Shown here piece by piece: positions 57,495-64,000 of a DNA stretch of 64,000 nucleotides. The translations under genes were made by a program, and so were the position numbers. Source of the DNA: Allopontixanthobacter sediminis (GTDB taxonomy: Bacteria; Pseudomonadota; Alphaproteobacteria; Sphingomonadales; Sphingomonadaceae); NCBI RefSeq assembly GCF_009828115.1, contig NZ_WTYL01000004.1, positions 62,001 to 126,000 of the forward strand, in the 5' to 3' direction. Position 1 is the stretch's first letter. The number at the start of each line of letters is the position of its first letter. Under the pieces are notes generated by a model, which was not told where the DNA came from, did not search any database, and saw only the letters and a program-made list of their open reading frames with translations.

Positions 57495-58778
57495 ATGAAA
57501 ACGCTCACCCGATTGCTCACCGGTGCTGCCGCCGTTGGCGCCGCCTTCACCGCCCAGGCGGCGTATGCGGAGACGACGTACATCCATGCCGGGTCAGTCA
57601 TTACCGACGCATCGGGCGACGCCAGCGGGCCAGCGACAATCATCGTCACGGACGGACGGATCGTCAGCATCGAGGACGGCTTCACGGATGTTCCCGAAGG
57701 CGCCGTGATGGTCCATCTGCCCGACCAGACGGTATTGCCTGGACTGATCGATCTGCACGTCCACCTGACCGGCGATCCCGGCGGCGATTTCTGGAAGGAA
57801 GCGGTCGAACCGGACGAATGGGGGGTGGTGCTCGGCGCCAAGAACGCCCGGCTGACCGCGCTGGCCGGGTTCACCACGGTGCGCGAAGCGGGCAGCGCGC
57901 AGCAAACCGCCTACAGCCTGCGGCGCGGCACAGCCGAGGGTATTCTGGCCGGGCCGCGCATCGTTGCAGCGGGGCCGGCGCTGTCCATCGTCGGCGGCCA
58001 CGGCGATTATTCGGGCTTCAGGCCGGAAGTGAACGCTGCCCTGAACAGCGGATACACCTGCACCGGCGCGGTCGAATGCGCGGAGAAAGTCCGCCGGGCC
58101 AGCCAGAACGGGGCGGATATCATCAAGATCACCGCGACCGGCGGGGTGCTCAGCCAGCAGGGGCGCGGGCTGGAAGCGCATTTCAGCGACGCCGAAATGA
58201 AGAGCATCGCCGACACCGCCCATTCGCTCGGGCTGAAGGTCATGGCCCATGCCCACGGCGCGCGCGGCATCGAGGCTGCTGCGAAGGCCGGGATCGATAC
58301 GATCGAACACGGCACGTACCTGGATGACGGCGCGATCAAGGCGATGAAGGAAAACGGGACGATCCTGATCCCGACGCTGATGGCGTTCCAGGGGATCAGC
58401 GAGCGACTGGGCCAGGGAATCTATACGCCGGTGGTGGAAGACAAGGTTCGCGCCGTGTCCGAAACTGCGAAAGTGTTCATGGGCCGGGCGCTGCGCGGCG
58501 GCGTAAAAATCGCCTTCGGAACCGACGCGGGCGTGTTCGACCACGGCCGCAACGGGCAGGAGTTCCGCCTGATGATGGGGCAGGGCATGTCCAGTCGGCA
58601 GGCGCTCGCCAGCGCCACCACAGTGGCGGCCGAAGCGCTCGACATGGCCGGGGAAATCGGCCGGATCGCGCCGGGCTATTCCGCCGACATCATCGCGGTC
58701 AAAGGCAACCCGCTGGAAGATGCGACGGTGCTGGAAAATGTCGGCTGGGTAATGGTCCGCGGCCGGGTAATCGAATAA
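57495..58778 (+). CDS. Exported amidohydrolase (Xaa-Pro dipeptidase/imidazolonepropionase-like)
   Basis: 427 residues from ATG 57495 (AGGA at short distance upstream), signal peptide to AAYAE. Amidohydrolase-superfamily metal ligands are present: H88 and H90 in DLHVHLTG, lysine in IKITATGGV, HAHG, EHGTYLDD and the final Asp in FGTDAGVFDHG. The closest characterised relatives are secreted peptidases that cut Xaa-Pro or Xaa-Arg dipeptides. It is divergent from the S9 peptidase (128-bp gap) and upstream of a DUF885 gene, so the three probably form a peptide-degrading set. Confidence 0.9.
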   Translation: MKTLTRLLTGAAAVGAAFTAQAAYAETTYIHAGSVITDASGDASGPATIIVTDGRIVSIEDGFTDVPEGAVMVHLPDQTVLPGLIDLHVHLTGDPGGDFWKEAVEPDEWGVVLGAKNARLTALAGFTTVREAGSAQQTAYSLRRGTAEGILAGPRIVAAGPALSIVGGHGDYSGFRPEVNAALNSGYTCTGAVECAEKVRRASQNGADIIKITATGGVLSQQGRGLEAHFSDAEMKSIADTAHSLGLKVMAHAHGARGIEAAAKAGIDTIEHGTYLDDGAIKAMKENGTILIPTLMAFQGISERLGQGIYTPVVEDKVRAVSETAKVFMGRALRGGVKIAFGTDAGVFDHGRNGQEFRLMMGQGMSSRQALASATTVAAEALDMAGEIGRIAPGYSADIIAVKGNPLEDATVLENVGWVMVRGRVIE

Positions 58779-58938
58779 TCGCGCCGCCGGTCGACCGATT
58801 GACCCGTTTCATCGAACCACGGCAGATGCGCCCGCGGGCTGCTTCTATCGCTGTGAGCAGTTCAGGTTCTGGCAGGATGGCATGGTGTAGTGGCACCGCG
58901 GCTCGCCTGCATTCGTCATGCATTCGTAAGGGAACTCC

Positions 58939-60801
58939 ATGAAAATCTACCGTCTTGCCTTGATGTCGACCGCTGCACTCTCGCTCGGCGCCTGCGCCAC
59001 GACCGCGGAGCCAACTCTTGCCGACGCAGCGCGCGCGGCCCAGGCTGCGATCCCGCCAGCGGCGCAGCAGGTCCAGGCCGGCCTCGACGCCGAGGCCGCC
59101 GAGCATGACGCTCTGTTCGCCATCTTTGCTGCGGCCGACGAAGCCGATCTCAAGCTCAATCCGATCAGCGCGCTGTTCCGCGGCGACATGCGTTATGCCG
59201 ACCGCATGGGTGATTTCCTGACCGAGGAATATGTCCAGCAGGATATCGCCAACACCCGCGCCAACCTCGCCGCGCTGGAGGGGATCGACCGCGAGAAGCT
59301 GAGCGAAACCGACCGGATCGCCTACGACGTTTTCCGGTACAACCAGGAACAATCGCTGAAAGGCAATACCGACGAAATCCGCGCGCTGACCGAAGTGCGC
59401 CCGGTGAACCATTTCAGCGGCTTCCACACGTTCTACCCGACCTTCGCCAGCGGACAGAGCGCAGCGCCGTTCAAGACCGTCGAGGATTACGACAACAATC
59501 TGAGCCGCCACGCAGACTACATAGCGATCGGCGACCGCGCGATCGGCAAGTTCCGCGAAGGGATGAAGTCGGGCGTCCTCGAAACCAGCCTGACGATCCG
59601 CAACGTGATCGAACAACTCGATACGCAGTTGGCGATGCCGATCGAGGAATCGCCCTACTGGGCTCCGATCAAGACGATGCCCGAGACTTTTTCGGCCGCA
59701 GACAAGGCCCGGTTGACGGCGGAATATCGCAAGGTCACGGGCGAAGTGTATGCTTCGAACCGGCGGATGCGCGATTTCCTGCGCGATGAATATCTGCCTG
59801 CCGCGCGGACCACGGTCGGCCTCGGCCAGATGAAGGGCGGCGAAAAACTCTATGCCCAGATGATCGAAAACACGACCACCCTGCCGCTGACCGCCGATTA
59901 CCTCCACAATCTCGGCCTGTCCGAGGTTGACCGCATCCAGAAGGGGATGCTCGAGGTTAAGGACGAGGTCGGTTTCAAGGGCACGCTGAAGGAATTCTTC
60001 GATTACATCCGGACCGACCCGCAGTTCAAGTCGGCCAGCCGCGAAGCGTTGACGCAGTCCTATTACGACATCGGCAAGATCGTCGATGCGAAGGTGCCGG
60101 AGTTCTTCTCGCTGGTGCCGGAATCCAAGCTGGAAATCCGGCCTTACGAGGAATTCCGCGAGAAATTCGAGGCGGGCGGTTCGTACCAGTCGGGCACGCC
60201 GGACGGTTCGCGTCCCGGGATATTCTACTTCAACGCCTATGACCTGCCCAGCCGCACGACGCCGGGGATCACCACGCTGTATCTGCACGAGGGCGCCCCG
60301 GGGCACCATTTCCAGATCAGCCTCGCGCAGGAAAACGAAGCGCTGCCGGCGTTCATGCGGTTCGGCGGGAACACCGCCTATGTCGAAGGCTGGGCCCTCT
60401 ATGCCGAAACGCTGGGTTACGAGATGGGCCTGTTCGAAGACCCCTACCAGCGGCAGGGTACGCTGGATGACGAGATGCTGCGCGCCATGCGGCTGGTCGT
60501 CGATACCGGGCTCCATTCCAAGGGGTGGACCCGCGATCAGGCGATCAAGTACATGACCGACAATTCGTCGATGGGCCTGACCGACGCAACCGCCGAAGTG
60601 GAACGGTACATCGCCATTCCGTCGCAGGCGCTGGCGTACAAGGTCGGGGCGCTGACGATCCAGCGCCTGCGCAAGAAGGCCGAGGCCGCGATGGGGAACG
60701 ATTTCGACATCAAGGAATTCCACGCCCAGGTGCTCGGCACGGGTGCGCTCCCGATGCCGGTGCTGGAGAAGAAGATCGACGACTGGATCGCCAGCCGTTA
60801 G
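58939..60801 (+). CDS. DUF885 family lipoprotein (putative zinc peptidase)
   Basis: 620 residues with a lipoprotein signal (LSLGAC, C15). A large alpha-helical protein carrying the family motif HEGAPGHHFQ (H450, E451, H456, H457), resembling a zinc-binding HExxxHH arrangement, with a further Glu in YVEGWALYAETLG. DUF885 proteins are thought to be metallopeptidases related to M3/M32; activity has rarely been shown. It is the third exported protein in a row likely to act on peptides. ATG 58939 is preceded by GGGAAC, which gives a reasonable ribosome-binding site. Confidence 0.9.
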   Translation: MKIYRLALMSTAALSLGACATTAEPTLADAARAAQAAIPPAAQQVQAGLDAEAAEHDALFAIFAAADEADLKLNPISALFRGDMRYADRMGDFLTEEYVQQDIANTRANLAALEGIDREKLSETDRIAYDVFRYNQEQSLKGNTDEIRALTEVRPVNHFSGFHTFYPTFASGQSAAPFKTVEDYDNNLSRHADYIAIGDRAIGKFREGMKSGVLETSLTIRNVIEQLDTQLAMPIEESPYWAPIKTMPETFSAADKARLTAEYRKVTGEVYASNRRMRDFLRDEYLPAARTTVGLGQMKGGEKLYAQMIENTTTLPLTADYLHNLGLSEVDRIQKGMLEVKDEVGFKGTLKEFFDYIRTDPQFKSASREALTQSYYDIGKIVDAKVPEFFSLVPESKLEIRPYEEFREKFEAGGSYQSGTPDGSRPGIFYFNAYDLPSRTTPGITTLYLHEGAPGHHFQISLAQENEALPAFMRFGGNTAYVEGWALYAETLGYEMGLFEDPYQRQGTLDDEMLRAMRLVVDTGLHSKGWTRDQAIKYMTDNSSMGLTDATAEVERYIAIPSQALAYKVGALTIQRLRKKAEAAMGNDFDIKEFHAQVLGTGALPMPVLEKKIDDWIASR

Positions 60802-60895
60802 ACCGCGCGGGAAAATCCGGTAACTTTCCGGGGACCGGTCCGAACTGGTTGACGAGGCGGTTACTACCCTGGGGGCGCAACCAGAGGAATCAATA

Positions 60896-61492
60896 ATGGA
60901 AATTTCCGCTCGCAGCGCCGGCCAGATGGCCGCCCTTGCCTTGCTCGTGATCGTGGTGACGCAGGCGCTGTACATGGTCAACAGCAGCGCGGGCCTCGGC
61001 ATTGCGACCTCGATCATCTGGACTATCGAAGCGGTCGGTTTCATGGTCATGGCCGTGTTTGCCATGGTTGCGCTGGCGCGCCGTGCGAGTGCGCCGGTGG
61101 TGTGGGCCTCGATTGCGCTGGGCGGCATATTCAATGTGATCCAGGTCGGCATCGGCCTCGCCATGTTCGGCCCGCTGCAGGAAGCGGGCGACGCCTCCGC
61201 AGCAGCCTTCCAGGCGGTGCTGGCCGGGGCGTTCTTCTTCTATTTCGCGGGCAAGTTCCTGTTCGGGATCGCCGCGATCGTGCTCGGGATGGCCTTGCTC
61301 AAGGGGCCGATTGCGGCGCGGGTCATCGCCGGACTGGCGATCCTGAGCGGGCTGGCGGCCGTCGTGCTCAACGCCGTGGCGATGGGTGTGGGCATGGACA
61401 TGGTCTTCGCGGCAGGCGCGGCGGGTACCGCGGCGGCGCTGTTTGCCGCGATTGCGGTCCTGACGACCGGGCGGCAAAGCATCGTTTCCTGA
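60896..61492 (+). CDS. Membrane protein of unknown function upstream of the TPP riboswitch
   Basis: 198 residues, ATG preceded by AGAGGAATCAATA. Hydropathy suggests six membrane segments (for example ALALLVIVVTQALYMV, IEAVGFMVMAVFAMVALA, AFFFYFAGKFLFGIAAIVLG). I recognise no family or catalytic motif. There are few charged residues, and the C terminus is short and cytoplasmic or periplasmic. It ends 55 bp before the THI element of thiC, on the same strand, so read-through into the thiC leader is possible, but the riboswitch does not control it. A thiamine-related role is only a guess. Confidence 0.75.
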   Translation: MEISARSAGQMAALALLVIVVTQALYMVNSSAGLGIATSIIWTIEAVGFMVMAVFAMVALARRASAPVVWASIALGGIFNVIQVGIGLAMFGPLQEAGDASAAAFQAVLAGAFFFYFAGKFLFGIAAIVLGMALLKGPIAARVIAGLAILSGLAAVVLNAVAMGVGMDMVFAAGAAGTAAALFAAIAVLTTGRQSIVS

Positions 61493-61539
61493 TCGCGGGT
61501 CGTTTCCCGCCCCTTCCCATCAGGGCCCGAAACGCGTAA

Positions 61540-63591
<2,052 letters not shown>

Positions 63592-63640
63592 GGGCCTGAA
63601 CCCCTAGATTGAACCTCCGCCCCTCACGCCGTGCCGGCCG

Positions 63641-64000
63641 CTATTCGTGGCCCCACGGCGCGGGGGGCGCAGGCACAGGGCGGGTGAGGTCGAATTCGAC
63701 GCGGAACAACCGGCCCTCGCGCTGCAACTGATAGGCATAGCGCCCGTCCGCCGTGCCCGCCGGGTCCACCTCCACCCGCCAGACATTGGTGACGGAGGCG
63801 GTCAGATCGTTCGCCCGGAACATCGCGATGCTTTCCCCATCGACGGGAAATTCCTGCGCCTGCGCGGTGCCCGGCGCTGCGGTGTCCCCGCCATAGAATG
63901 TCACCGCATCCGCCGTGCCGTCTTCGTGCCGGTGATCGTGCTTCAGCCGCAGGCCGGTGTCGGTGCGCGTGACCAGCCAGGTGCGCGAGCGGTCCCAGCT
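63641..64000 (-). CDS. Conserved hypothetical protein, partial
   Basis: The 3' part of a gene running off the window end; the frame is open from base 64000 to a TAG at 63641, giving ~119 residues. It contains WDRSRTWLVTRTDTGLRLKH, HEDGTADAVTFYGGDT and VTNVWRVEVDP, ending in PAPPAPWGHE. The alternation of beta-type segments suggests a small beta-rich secreted or lipoprotein domain. I do not recognise the family, and the N terminus is missing. It converges on thiC with a 49-bp gap. Confidence 0.7.
   Translation of the reverse strand, partial: SWDRSRTWLVTRTDTGLRLKHDHRHEDGTADAVTFYGGDTAAPGTAQAQEFPVDGESIAMFRANDLTASVTNVWRVEVDPAGTADGRYAYQLQREGRLFRVEFDLTRPVPAPPAPWGHE

Overview
The window is a GC-rich, densely coded piece of an alphaproteobacterial chromosome. 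Several things point to the Sphingomonadales, most likely an Erythrobacteraceae-type organism: a ccoGHIS-hemN cluster, a crtY-crtI-crtB carotenoid operon next to a DUF2585 gene, many TonB-dependent receptors and exported hydrolases, ATGA-style start/stop overlaps, and candidate EcfG-type promoters. This placement is an inference from gene content. I saw no tRNA, rRNA, CRISPR array, insertion sequence or phage gene.

Layout. 1-4602: end of ccoG, then ccoH, ccoI, ccoS, an unknown 72-residue Cys-containing peptide and hemN, all on + and overlapping (cbb3 oxidase maturation and anaerobic haem synthesis). 4614-23456: a carbohydrate-utilisation locus with an FHS sugar permease, GH97, sulfatase, GH3, an Oar-like TonB-dependent receptor, GH144 (endo-beta-1,2-glucanase family), GH2, an endonuclease/exonuclease/phosphatase-fold enzyme, an esterase, a LacI regulator and an MFS permease. 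Three near-identical LacI-type palindromes (6130, 12472, 21036) lie in front of the three structural gene groups. 23662-34223: two adjacent tripartite efflux systems, one MacAB-like and one RND, each with its own TolC-like lipoprotein. 34220-39860: a TpsB-type outer-membrane transporter, a FecR-domain protein with a long Gly/Asn repeat tail, and a CHASE2-degenerate GGDEF-EAL protein, with no recognisable TpsA. 39877-43943: an alginate-lyase-superfamily enzyme and its TonB-dependent receptor behind two CCGG-centred operator-like sites.

44271-49199: a degenerate UPF0016-like membrane protein, dps, a 6-phosphogluconolactonase-like gene, a NUDIX hydrolase, dinB and a Bcr/CflA-type drug exporter. 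49180-54283: carotenoid genes crtY, crtI and crtB with a LOG-family gene inside the operon, and DUF2585 divergent. 54322-60801: a MipA/OmpV porin-like protein behind a consensus EcfG-type promoter, then three exported peptidase/amidohydrolase genes. 60896-63591: an unknown membrane protein, a TPP riboswitch and thiC. The window ends in a partial unknown gene on -.

Most notable: (i) the LacI-controlled locus looks built to take up and dismantle a decorated glucan, possibly substituted beta-1,2-glucan such as osmoregulated periplasmic glucan; (ii) the TpsB/FecR-repeat/CHASE2-EAL cluster could be an uncharacterised surface export system tied to cyclic-di-GMP turnover. Both are hypotheses from gene content and motifs; no database search was possible.
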